A DNA stretch of 7,484 bases, taken from contig JAZNGX010000027.1 in the NCBI GenBank assembly GCA_045576675.1, positions 1 to 7,484 of the forward strand, written 5' to 3'. The notes beneath the pieces were generated by a model, which did no database searches, was not told the origin of the DNA, and saw nothing but the letters and a program-made list of their open reading frames with translations. The position numbers and the translations under genes were made by a program. This DNA comes from JAZNGX01 sp045576675. GTDB taxonomy: Bacteria > Bacillota > Clostridia > Monoglobales > Firm-18. This document shows positions 1 through 5,426 of this stretch, in pieces. Position 1 is the first letter of the stretch, and each line of letters starts with the position of its first letter.

Positions 1-3
1 AAT

Positions 4-336
4 ATGAATAAAAAAATTTTTAAGTTTAGAATTTTAGTTGTTGTTATTGTTGTATTAGTTACGTTTTCGCTAAATTATATAAGAGAGGCAAATTCAGAAC
101 TTTATATATTAGGAATTGATGATATGGACGACATTCTACCATATTTATTAAACACAGCAGAAGACCGCAAAGAAATAGATACAATAAGTAATTATACAGA
201 TAGAGTTTATCGTACAAGAACAGGCAAAAAATATCATAAAGCAGAATGCAAATATTTGAAAAAGAGCTGTATTGAAATCAGTATTGAAGAAGCTTGTGAA
301 AGGAATTTAAAACCGTGCAGTATATGTATTCCTTGA
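4..336 (+). CDS. Small membrane-anchored protein with Ada-like Cys/His metal-binding tail
   Basis: A 110-residue protein. Residues about 8-26 form one hydrophobic segment (IxxLVVVIVVLV) after a lysine-rich start, which suggests an uncleaved N-terminal anchor with the rest outside the cell. Residues 33-66 are acidic and polar with no motif I know. Residues 68-108 match a small domain seen in many Firmicute proteins, often after nuclease or membrane parts: VYRTxTGKKYHxxxC, then an SIEEA helix, then PCxxC. H78, C82, C105 and C108 are the likely zinc ligands, as in the metal-binding domain of Ada; C89 and C98 are extra cysteines. The function is unknown: the domain indicates metal binding, not a reaction. 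The gene looks complete, but only three bases precede the ATG, so its ribosome site and promoter lie outside the window. It looks more AT-rich than its neighbours, and no clear terminator follows. Confidence 0.75.
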   Translation: MNKKIFKFRILVVVIVVLVTFSLNYIREANSELYILGIDDMDDILPYLLNTAEDRKEIDTISNYTDRVYRTRTGKKYHKAECKYLKKSCIEISIEEACERNLKPCSICIP

Positions 337-384
337 TTTTCTGAATTTTTTCAAAAGCTTCGGCAATAATAGAATTACAATGTA

Positions 385-413
385 TTGACAATGTAAATAA
401 AATAACATATAAT
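385..413 (+). promoter_or_regulatory. Consensus sigma-A promoter of the toxin-antitoxin module
   Basis: TTGACA at 385-390, a 17-bp spacer and TATAAT at 408-413 match the consensus exactly. The predicted start near 420 leaves a leader of about 19 nt, with AAAGGAAG at 421-428 as ribosome site for the ATG at 439. The octamer ACAATGTA occurs at 377-384 and again at 388-395. The copies are 11 bp apart, about one helical turn, and lie over the -35 box, so they could be an operator for the antitoxin. That role is inference. Confidence 0.8.
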
Positions 414-438
414 ATAAATGAAAGGAAGTGCTTGAGTT

Positions 439-705
439 ATGAATAATACAAGTATGACAATCAGAACAGATAAAGAAATAAAACAACAGGCGCAAATGAT
501 TTTTTCTGATTTGGGTATGGATATGTCAACGGCAATAAACGTGTTTCTGCGACAAGCAATTATACACCGTGGCTTTCCTTTTGAATTAACTTTAGAAACA
601 CCAAACGATATAACCAGAAAGGCGCTGATAAATGCTGAAAACAACACTGATGTATATGGCCCTTTTGACAGTGTTGAAAGCTTAATGGAGGCACTCGATG
701 CTTAA
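439..705 (+). CDS. dinJ: RelB/DinJ-family type II antitoxin
   Basis: An 88-residue antitoxin that should bind and neutralise the toxin encoded directly downstream and repress the shared promoter. The N-terminal half (about residues 4-45) is a ribbon-helix-helix DNA-binding domain of the RelB/DinJ type: a short strand (SMTIRTD), a helix (KEIKQQAQMIFSDLG), then the family-typical turn and helix MDMSTAINVFLRQAI. The C-terminal half (about residues 46-88), with GFPFEL near its start and an acidic end, is the expected toxin-wrapping part. The length is normal for the family. The last 8 nt overlap the toxin gene, the usual arrangement for coupled translation. The promoter lies at 385-413. Family assignment is firm; the choice of dinJ over relB as a name rests on the YafQ-like partner. 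Confidence 0.9.
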   Translation: MNNTSMTIRTDKEIKQQAQMIFSDLGMDMSTAINVFLRQAIIHRGFPFELTLETPNDITRKALINAENNTDVYGPFDSVESLMEALDA

Positions 706-976
706 ATTAGAATTTCAGGGACAGTTTAAAAAGGATTACAAGCTTGCAGTTAAACGGGGCTGTAATGTAAAATTGCTTCAGGAAGTTATTACCATGTTGG
801 CTGAAGAAATACCTTTGCCTGCAAAATACAAAGACCATGCTTTGCAGGATTGTAAAGAATATAAAGGTATGCGGGAATGTCATATACAACCCGATTGGTT
901 GTTGGTTTATAAAATATATAAGGACACATTGATTTTACAATTAATCAGAACAGGAACACATAGTGATTTGTTTTGA
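698..976 (+). CDS. yafQ: YafQ-family mRNA-cleaving toxin
   Basis: A 92-residue RelE/YafQ-fold toxin, expected to cut mRNA in the ribosomal A site when released from the antitoxin. The family's active-site pattern is intact: YKDHxL (H47), CHIQPDW (H62, D66, W67) and RTGTHSDLF (H88, F92). These correspond to the catalytic histidines, aspartate and terminal phenylalanine described for E. coli YafQ (H50, H63, D67, H87, F91). Lysines and arginines in the N-terminal helices (KKDYKLAVKRG) fit RNA binding. The ATG at 698 lies inside the end of the antitoxin gene, and GGAGG at 687-691 with a 6-nt spacing is its own strong ribosome site. Full length and no missing catalytic residue suggest a functional toxin. 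No clear terminator follows before the next promoter. Confidence 0.92.
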   Translation: MLKLEFQGQFKKDYKLAVKRGCNVKLLQEVITMLAEEIPLPAKYKDHALQDCKEYKGMRECHIQPDWLLVYKIYKDTLILQLIRTGTHSDLF

Positions 977-1039
977 TTGTATTGAAAAAATCTTCATAAT
1001 TCTCTCGTTTTGTTATACTTAAAAAGTTTCAAAAATATA

Positions 1040-1068
1040 TTGAATTCGCCTATATAATGTGTTATAAT
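1040..1068 (+). promoter_or_regulatory. Promoter of the MATE transporter gene
   Basis: TTGAAT at 1040-1045, a 17-bp spacer and TATAAT at 1063-1068, with TG one base before the -10 (extended -10). A second TATAAT at 1053-1058 is wrongly spaced from this -35. The predicted start near 1075 gives a leader of about 30 nt. The leader shows no obvious operator or folded element. Confidence 0.7.
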
Positions 1069-1104
1069 TTCCCTTGTGATTTTTTTGAAAATGAGGTATA
1101 AAAA

Positions 1105-2478
1105 GTGTTAAAGAATTTATCAGCACCAACGGATATGACCGTTGGAAAACCATGGAAAAGCATAGTGTTATTTACATTGCCTATGCTTATAGGAAATATT
1201 GCTCAGCAGCTTTACAGCACCGTTGACAGTGTTGTTGTTGGCAAATACATAGGTGACAATGCGTTGGCATCGGTTGGAAGCACATTACCTATTTTAAATA
1301 TGCTTTTAGTGTTGTTTATGGGTATTTCTGCAGGTGCAACTGTAATGGTATCACAGTATTATGGTGCAAAAAACCGCGAGGGCTTGTCAAAAACAATCGG
1401 CTGCAGTATTACCGTTACGGCTATTGCGTGCCTGATTATGATACTTGGTGCAACGTGGTTTATCCGCCCTGTGCTTATTGCGTTAAACACTCCCGAAAGC
1501 ATATTAGACGGCTGTGTGGACTACTTAACCATTTCTCTTATAGGTATCGCAGGCATGGGCTATTATAATATATTAAGTGGTATCATAAGGGGTATGGGTG
1601 ATTCCTTTTCTGCGCTTTTGTATCTGCTTGTTGCCACAGTTATAAACATTGTGCTTGACATTTACTTTGTAGCTGTTGTTAAAATGGGTGTTGGCGGCGT
1701 TGCACTTGCAACAGTTATTGCACAGCTTATATCTTCAATACTATGCCTTATTAAACTATCAAAAATGAACGAATATTTTGACTTTGGTTTTAAATATTTA
1801 AAGCTGGACGGCGAATATGTTAAAACTATTATAAAGCTTGGTATTCCTTCAGGTCTTACTCAGGCGATATTTTCATCTGCAATGATAATTGTTCAGTCAC
1901 TTACAAATCAGTTTGGTGAGCAGTTTATAGCTGCAAACGTTGTTGTTATGCGTGTTGACGGCTTTGCAATGATGCCCAACTTTTCGTTTGGTATGGCACT
2001 TACAACCTATGCAGGTCAGAATGTTGGTGCAAAGCTTTATGACAGGGTAACAAAAGGAGCAAAGCAGGGAACACTGCTTGCAGCAGGCTGCTCAGCAGTA
2101 ATAACAGGTATAATATTGCTGTTTGGCAAACACCTTATGGGCATTTTTACCGATACACAAGCACTTGTTGATATGAGCTACCATTTAATGAAAATACTTG
2201 CAGTCGGATATATTGCCATGGCGGTAACCCAAAGTTTGTCAGGGATTATGCGCGGTGCAGGCGATACAATGACTCCTATGTGGATTTCACTTATAACAAC
2301 CGTTGCAATCCGCGTACCATTAGCTTACGGAATTTCGTACTTAACTACAACACCTGAGCTTCCGCACGGACAAAGTATATGTATTCAGATTTCACTTCTG
2401 GCATCGTGGGTTTTAGGTGCAGTTTTAACTGCAGTATTCTATAAGATGGGCAAGTGGAAGGATAAAGCCATTAATTAA
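1105..2478 (+). CDS. MATE-family multidrug/metabolite efflux transporter
   Basis: A 457-residue integral membrane protein of the multidrug and toxic compound extrusion family, which exports organic cations and drugs in exchange for H+ or Na+. The length fits, and the protein shows the two homologous MatE halves of about six helices each. The first half opens at LPMLIGNIAQQLYSTVDSVV, residues about 23-42; the second begins near residue 245 with KLGIPSGLTQAIFSSAMI. Typical MATE features are the DSVVVGKYIG stretch after helix 1, GISAGATVMVSQYYGA in the first half, and GMALTTYAGQNVGA in the second. The start is GTG, chosen because GAGGT at 1093-1097 sits 7 nt upstream and no better codon lies nearby. 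The gene has its own promoter and ends overlapping the convergent transporter gene by 8 bp. The substrate cannot be read from the sequence. Confidence 0.93.
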   Translation: MLKNLSAPTDMTVGKPWKSIVLFTLPMLIGNIAQQLYSTVDSVVVGKYIGDNALASVGSTLPILNMLLVLFMGISAGATVMVSQYYGAKNREGLSKTIGCSITVTAIACLIMILGATWFIRPVLIALNTPESILDGCVDYLTISLIGIAGMGYYNILSGIIRGMGDSFSALLYLLVATVINIVLDIYFVAVVKMGVGGVALATVIAQLISSILCLIKLSKMNEYFDFGFKYLKLDGEYVKTIIKLGIPSGLTQAIFSSAMIIVQSLTNQFGEQFIAANVVVMRVDGFAMMPNFSFGMALTTYAGQNVGAKLYDRVTKGAKQGTLLAAGCSAVITGIILLFGKHLMGIFTDTQALVDMSYHLMKILAVGYIAMAVTQSLSGIMRGAGDTMTPMWISLITTVAIRVPLAYGISYLTTTPELPHGQSICIQISLLASWVLGAVLTAVFYKMGKWKDKAIN

Positions 2479-3313
2479 GTGCAATAAAAATTCCCGACAT
2501 TACAATAGCACAACACATAAGCTTATATAATATATGCTTTTCTTTAAACACAACCCAGCCTGACAAAACGGTTACTATTACAGAAAATTGTTTTATTACA
2601 GTCATAAGAGTAACCTGACTGTTCGGGTTGGCATTTGCTATAAAAAGAAGCTTGTCCCCAAGTATCAGTGAAATACTTAAAAGGGGTATCCAGTAATTTG
2701 TTTTAAGTGTTTTTACTGATATTTTTTCTTTTCGTACAATTAAAATTGCGGCATAAATAATGGTCATAAAAAGCATAAACCAGAACTGCAGCTGAGCTGC
2801 ATCCATATACTGCATTAAAACCTTATCAAACACTGCAGAAACTGCATTGAAAAAGCAGTTTAAAAGTGCCGCAATAAGAATAGGGAACGTCATACCTTTA
2901 GAATCCGATGATTTTTTTAAGTTCACAAGCAAAAGTCCGATAATAACAAGGGTTATGCCGACTCCCTTGTTTAACGTAAAGCTTTCACCAAGAACAAAAA
3001 CCCCAAGCATTGTAGAAAAAATCATTCTTGATAAATCCATAATTCCGTAAAGACTTACCGATATTTTTTTAAGAGCCATAAATGCACAAATCCACGCTGT
3101 ACAGCAGGATGCGGCTTTCAGAAAAATCATCGCTATGTATTTTGGCTCAACCAAAAATGCATTTTCAGAAAAAGGCAATGTTATAATAAGACCAATCAAT
3201 GTATAAAAAAACAAGATTTCATCCGAGCTGCTGCGTTTCATTGCAGCTTTTTTCATACCCTCACGCGTACCCTTTAAAAATGCATATATAATTACAAGTA
3301 TTATCCAGTTCAT
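2471..3313 (-). CDS. EamA/DMT-superfamily transporter
   Basis: A 280-residue membrane protein of the drug/metabolite transporter superfamily. Roughly ten hydrophobic segments fall into two EamA repeats. The first (about residues 1-133) ends in LGVFVLGESFTLNKGVGITL followed by another hydrophobic helix. The second (about residues 143-280) ends in the parallel VLSGWVVFKEKHILYKLMCC. The G-E and K-E positions in these loops are the family's repeat signature. Members export or import amino acids, nucleosides and other small metabolites; the substrate here is unknown. The ATG at 3313 is preceded by GGAG (plus-strand CTCC at 3322-3325) with 8 nt spacing. The stop lies inside the end of the convergent MATE gene. 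Its promoter is probably at 3333-3361, though transcription from the structured RNA region upstream could also reach it. Confidence 0.88.
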   Translation of the reverse strand: MNWIILVIIYAFLKGTREGMKKAAMKRSSSDEILFFYTLIGLIITLPFSENAFLVEPKYIAMIFLKAASCCTAWICAFMALKKISVSLYGIMDLSRMIFSTMLGVFVLGESFTLNKGVGITLVIIGLLLVNLKKSSDSKGMTFPILIAALLNCFFNAVSAVFDKVLMQYMDAAQLQFWFMLFMTIIYAAILIVRKEKISVKTLKTNYWIPLLSISLILGDKLLFIANANPNSQVTLMTVIKQFSVIVTVLSGWVVFKEKHILYKLMCCAIVMSGIFIALN

Positions 3314-3332
3314 ATTATCAACTCCGCATTAT

Positions 3333-3361
3333 ATTGTACTATCAATTAAAGAGAAAATCAA
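3333..3361 (-). promoter_or_regulatory. Probable promoter of the EamA transporter gene
   Basis: On the minus strand, TTGATT (plus 3356-3361), a 17-bp spacer and TACAAT (plus 3333-3338). The start would fall near 3326, giving a leader of only about 13 nt that begins just before the GGAG ribosome site. A TATAAT on the same strand at 3328-3333 would place the start inside the ribosome site and is less likely. Confidence 0.5.
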
Positions 3362-3373
3362 GTGTGTACTATA

Positions 3374-3402
3374 TTGATTTTAGTATTTGTTTGTGTTATA
3401 CT
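3374..3402 (+). promoter_or_regulatory. Strong plus-strand promoter leading straight into a terminator
   Basis: TTGATT at 3374-3379, a 17-bp spacer and TATACT at 3397-3402, with TG one base before the -10. It is divergent from the EamA promoter, with 12 bp between the two -35 boxes. Transcription would start near 3409 and meet the terminator at 3433-3465 after about 55 nt, with no gene between them. Confidence 0.55.
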
Positions 3403-3408
3403 TGCGAA

Positions 3409-3465
3409 GGGAAATAAAGATTTAAAGATGGATACAAAAAATCCGCCATAAGCGGATTTTTTGTA
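3409..3465 (+). ncRNA. Possible very short terminated RNA
   Basis: The interval between the predicted start of the 3374-3402 promoter and the end of the 3433-3465 terminator is about 57 nt. A 7-codon frame (ATG at 3428, MDTKNPP) has its stop in the terminator loop but no properly spaced ribosome site. It may be a small RNA that is mostly terminator, or the remains of a lost gene's leader. Evidence is limited to the promoter and terminator. Confidence 0.3.
3433..3465. terminator. Bidirectional rho-independent terminator
   Basis: A perfect 14-bp inverted repeat, 3433-3446 with 3452-3465, around the 5-nt loop CATAA. The core ATCCGC/GCGGAT is GC-rich, and A6 and T6 runs flank it, so it gives a U-tract in both directions. 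It would stop the short plus-strand RNA and any minus-strand read-through towards the EamA gene. Confidence 0.8.
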
Positions 3466-3502
3466 GTATGTAGCAACCTTTTAAAAACAGAGTACGCAAA
3501 TT

Positions 3503-3533
3503 AAAAAAGTGCATCAACAAAAGTCGATGCACC
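3503..3533 (-). terminator. Rho-independent terminator of the minus-strand structured RNA
   Basis: On the minus strand, GTGCATC (plus 3526-3532) pairs with GATGCAC (plus 3509-3515). Two more pairs lie beyond a mismatch, around the loop TTTT. Six T residues follow directly (plus 3503-3508). The plus strand has no T run after the hairpin, so the terminator works in one direction only. Confidence 0.8.
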
Positions 3534-3672
3534 GAAAAATGCTCAACTCTGTTTGTTGTCACACAAATTCTCTCACACACAGACAAGTATGCGAATATAG
3601 AGTCTGCATTTTTACCAAAATAAGATAAAAATACACACTTATCTCATGTGAGATATTAAGAATTTATGTGAC
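3503..3672 (-). ncRNA. Candidate structured small RNA, about 170 nt, unknown family
   Basis: Read on the minus strand from the predicted start at 3672, the RNA begins directly with a closing helix. P1 has 14 bp (3659-3672 with 3558-3571). After a 6-nt 5' bulge (3653-3658), P1b can form 8 bp (3645-3652 with 3572-3579). A 1x2 internal loop follows, then P2 with 10 bp (3634-3643 with 3582-3591). Inside P2 is hairpin P3 with 9 bp (3624-3632 with 3608-3616) and a 7-nt loop. A linker of about 24 nt leads to the terminator at 3503-3533. All six imperfect positions in these helices are G-U pairs on the minus strand but A-C mismatches on the plus strand. Its promoter is at 3679-3707. The 5' strand can alternatively fold as TATCTC-ACAT-GAGATA. 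The only open frame, of 16 codons, lacks a good ribosome site. It could be a free regulatory RNA, a 6S-like rod, or a leader for the EamA gene, though two terminators intervene. I do not recognise the family. Confidence 0.6.
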
Positions 3673-3678
3673 GTATAT

Positions 3679-3707
3679 ATTATATCATATATATAAAAAA
3701 GAGTCAA
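3679..3707 (-). promoter_or_regulatory. Strong promoter of the minus-strand structured RNA
   Basis: On the minus strand, TTGACT (plus 3702-3707), a 17-bp spacer and TATAAT (plus 3679-3684), with TG one base before the -10. The seventh base after the -10 is G at 3672, the first base of the RNA's closing helix. Confidence 0.7.
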
Positions 3708-3755
3708 TGATTTACTTATATAAAGTTTTTGACAACCGCATTACCATATTGACTA

Positions 3756-3784
3756 TTGAAAAGCAGTTATTAAAAGTGTATAAT
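3756..3784 (+). promoter_or_regulatory. Promoter of the serine hydrolase gene
   Basis: TTGAAA at 3756-3761, a 17-bp spacer and TATAAT at 3779-3784. The start would be near 3791, leaving about 10 nt before the ATG at 3801. A TTGACA at 3729-3734 has only a poor -10 at the right distance. Confidence 0.6.
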
Positions 3785-3800
3785 TATATTGGTGGTAAGT

Positions 3801-4916
3801 ATGAGAATTTTAAACAAAGAACTGTTAAAAACCAATATTGAAAAAAGAATAAATGCAGATATTGCGTCAGGGCGAGTTGGCGGCGCATCTGTTATAGTAA
3901 GACAAAACGGAAAGCTTGCTTACAAAAATTGCTTTGGGGCAGACGTTACCGAGGATACAATCTTCCGTCTTGCATCAATGACAAAGCCGATAACAACCGT
4001 TGCAGTACTTATGCTTATTGAGCAGGGCAGGCTTTGCCTTAACGATACAGTTGAAAAATATCTGCCACAGTTTAAGGATATGCACATTGTAAAAAGCAAT
4101 GAATGCGGCGAGCTGGTTGATATGGGGTCTGCACAAACCAAACCTTCTGTTTTGCATTTACTTTCTCACACCTCGGGAATAGGAAGCGGTGTTGTGGGTA
4201 ATATTCAGTCGGGCAAAATGACTGATGATGACAGAGCAACAGTAAGCAATACCATAGAGTTTTTTGCAAATCAGGGGTTGGCGTTTAATCCGTTTTCGGC
4301 ACAGGCATACAGTGGTACTGCTGCCTTTGATGTGCTTGTTGCAATAATCGAAAAAATTACGGGCGAGAATTATAACGATTTTCTTAAAAAGAATATTTTT
4401 GAGCCGCTTAATATGTATGATACCACATTTGTTCCGTCAAAAAGCCAATGGGGAAGGCTTATTACCATGCATAATTATAAGGACGGTAAAAGCAGCATCG
4501 GTCATACAAATGAAAACTGCGTGTTTGAGAATTACCCATGTACTCATTATCTTGGTGGTGCAGGATTAATTTCTACAATAAACGATTATTCTAATTTTGC
4601 AGAAATGCTTTTGAATAATGGAGGACAGATAGTATCTGAAAAAATGATTAAGCTTATGAAAACGCCACAGGTGCCGCCTGAAATTATGGGTGGTACATGG
4701 CGCTGGGGCTTGGGTGTGCGTGTTGTCACAAGTGAGGCTTACGGTTATCTGCCTGTCGGTGCGTACGGCTGGAGCGGTGCTTATGGCGGTCATTTTTGGA
4801 TTGACCCTGTAAACAACATAACTGCAGTATATATGAAAAATTCACGCTATGACGGCGGTTCAGGTGCAAAAACGGCTTACAATTTTGAAATGGACGTGAA
4901 CAATGCTCTATGTTAA
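3801..4916 (+). CDS. Serine beta-lactamase-fold hydrolase (class C/esterase VIII type)
   Basis: A 371-residue member of the beta-lactamase family (PF00144), which includes AmpC, D-alanyl-D-alanine carboxypeptidases and many cytoplasmic esterases. The catalytic S-x-x-K is SMTK at residues 59-62 (S59 nucleophile, K62), in the usual FRLASMTKP context. The second motif, normally Y-x-N, is Y170-S-G. The third, in place of KTG, is GWSGAYGG at 323-330, a form common in esterase-like members. LSHTSG (121-126) and the FWIDP stretch near the end are also family marks. No signal peptide or membrane segment is visible, so it probably acts in the cytoplasm, and a role in antibiotic resistance is unlikely. 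The ATG at 3801 is preferred to a TTG at 3789, because the GGTGG ribosome-like site (3791-3795) precedes it. The end overlaps the next gene by 7 nt. The substrate is unknown. Confidence 0.88.
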   Translation: MRILNKELLKTNIEKRINADIASGRVGGASVIVRQNGKLAYKNCFGADVTEDTIFRLASMTKPITTVAVLMLIEQGRLCLNDTVEKYLPQFKDMHIVKSNECGELVDMGSAQTKPSVLHLLSHTSGIGSGVVGNIQSGKMTDDDRATVSNTIEFFANQGLAFNPFSAQAYSGTAAFDVLVAIIEKITGENYNDFLKKNIFEPLNMYDTTFVPSKSQWGRLITMHNYKDGKSSIGHTNENCVFENYPCTHYLGGAGLISTINDYSNFAEMLLNNGGQIVSEKMIKLMKTPQVPPEIMGGTWRWGLGVRVVTSEAYGYLPVGAYGWSGAYGGHFWIDPVNNITAVYMKNSRYDGGSGAKTAYNFEMDVNNALC

Positions 4917-5383
4917 AGCATCCCATAAAACCTTTATTTGACAAAAATTCAAAAATATTGATTTTAGGCAGCTTTCCATCTGTAAAATCACGAGAAGAAA
5001 TGTTTTTTTACGGGCATCCGCAAAACAGATTCTGGAAGGTAACGTCGGCTGTTTTTTGTTGTGCTGTTCCGCAGACAGTTGAGGGAAAAAGGCAGTTTTT
5101 GCTGTCAAACAACATTGCCGTGTGGGACGTTATTGCAGCTTGTGACATTACAGGCAGCTCTGACAGCTCGATTAAAAATGTTGTACCGAATGACTTGAAT
5201 ATAATTCTTGACAATGCTGATATTGATAGAATTTTTGTGAATGGAAAAACTGCAGAAAAATATTATAACAAGTATATAAAAGACACAATAAAGCGTGAAA
5301 CAATATGCCTTCCCTCCACCTCTCCTGCGAATGCGGCGTGGAGCTTTGAAAAGCTCGTTGATGCGTGGAGTATAATTAAATAA
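4910..5383 (+). CDS. Hypoxanthine/uracil-DNA glycosylase family protein (UDG family 6, HDG type)
   Basis: A 157-residue protein of the uracil-DNA glycosylase superfamily. It resembles the hypoxanthine-DNA glycosylase branch, which removes deaminated adenine (hypoxanthine) from DNA to start base excision repair. Motif 1 is LGSFPSVKS at residues 19-27, followed by FYGHPQNRFW (33-42). N39 in that stretch corresponds to the catalytic asparagine reported for the Methanosarcina enzyme. Motif 2 near the C terminus is LPSTSPANA (134-142), the family's minor-groove loop. The length is normal for the branch. The ATG lies 7 nt inside the end of the serine hydrolase gene and has no clear ribosome site, so translation is probably coupled to that gene. 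The exact base specificity (hypoxanthine, uracil or others) cannot be read. No terminator separates it from the catalase gene 43 nt downstream. Confidence 0.85.
   Translation: MLKHPIKPLFDKNSKILILGSFPSVKSREEMFFYGHPQNRFWKVTSAVFCCAVPQTVEGKRQFLLSNNIAVWDVIAACDITGSSDSSIKNVVPNDLNIILDNADIDRIFVNGKTAEKYYNKYIKDTIKRETICLPSTSPANAAWSFEKLVDAWSIIK
5346..5376 (+). promoter_or_regulatory. Possible internal promoter for the Mn catalase gene
   Basis: TTGAAA at 5346-5351 and TATAAT at 5371-5376, inside the end of the glycosylase gene. The 19-bp spacer is longer than usual. If used, it would give a 44-nt leader and let the catalase be expressed without the two genes upstream. Confidence 0.3.
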
Positions 5384-5426
5384 AATAATGGTAATGCTAA
5401 CATAAAAATAAAAAAGAGGTGTTTTT

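Noticed and set aside
307..495. 62-codon minus-strand open frame
   Set aside because: It overlaps the end of the first gene and the toxin-antitoxin promoter, with no ribosome site and random-looking composition.
375..647. 90-codon minus-strand open frame across the antitoxin gene
   Set aside because: It is antisense to a clearly recognised antitoxin with a matching promoter and ribosome site, and its translation shows no family features.
3558..3608. 16-codon frame in the structured RNA (minus strand, starting ATGCAGACT)
   Set aside because: Only a weak GG lies upstream, the frame runs through the P2 and P1 helices, and the peptide shows no features.
3558..3672. MITE or insertion-sequence remnant with 14-bp terminal inverted repeats
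   Set aside because: There is no target-site duplication and no second copy in the window. The arm mismatches are all G-U pairs on the transcribed strand, and the promoter and terminator match an RNA gene better. It is not fully excluded without a genome-wide copy search.
3503..3672. Firm assignment of the structured RNA as 6S RNA
   Set aside because: The general shape is similar, but I cannot identify conserved 6S sequence elements by eye, and the linker plus separate terminator are not typical.
3789..3800. Upstream TTG start for the serine hydrolase gene
   Set aside because: The ATG at 3801 has the GGTGG site at the right place, and the predicted transcript starts near 3791, after the TTG.
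4072..4269. Several 60-75-codon minus-strand frames inside the serine hydrolase gene
   Set aside because: They are shadows of a gene with intact catalytic motifs and have no ribosome sites.
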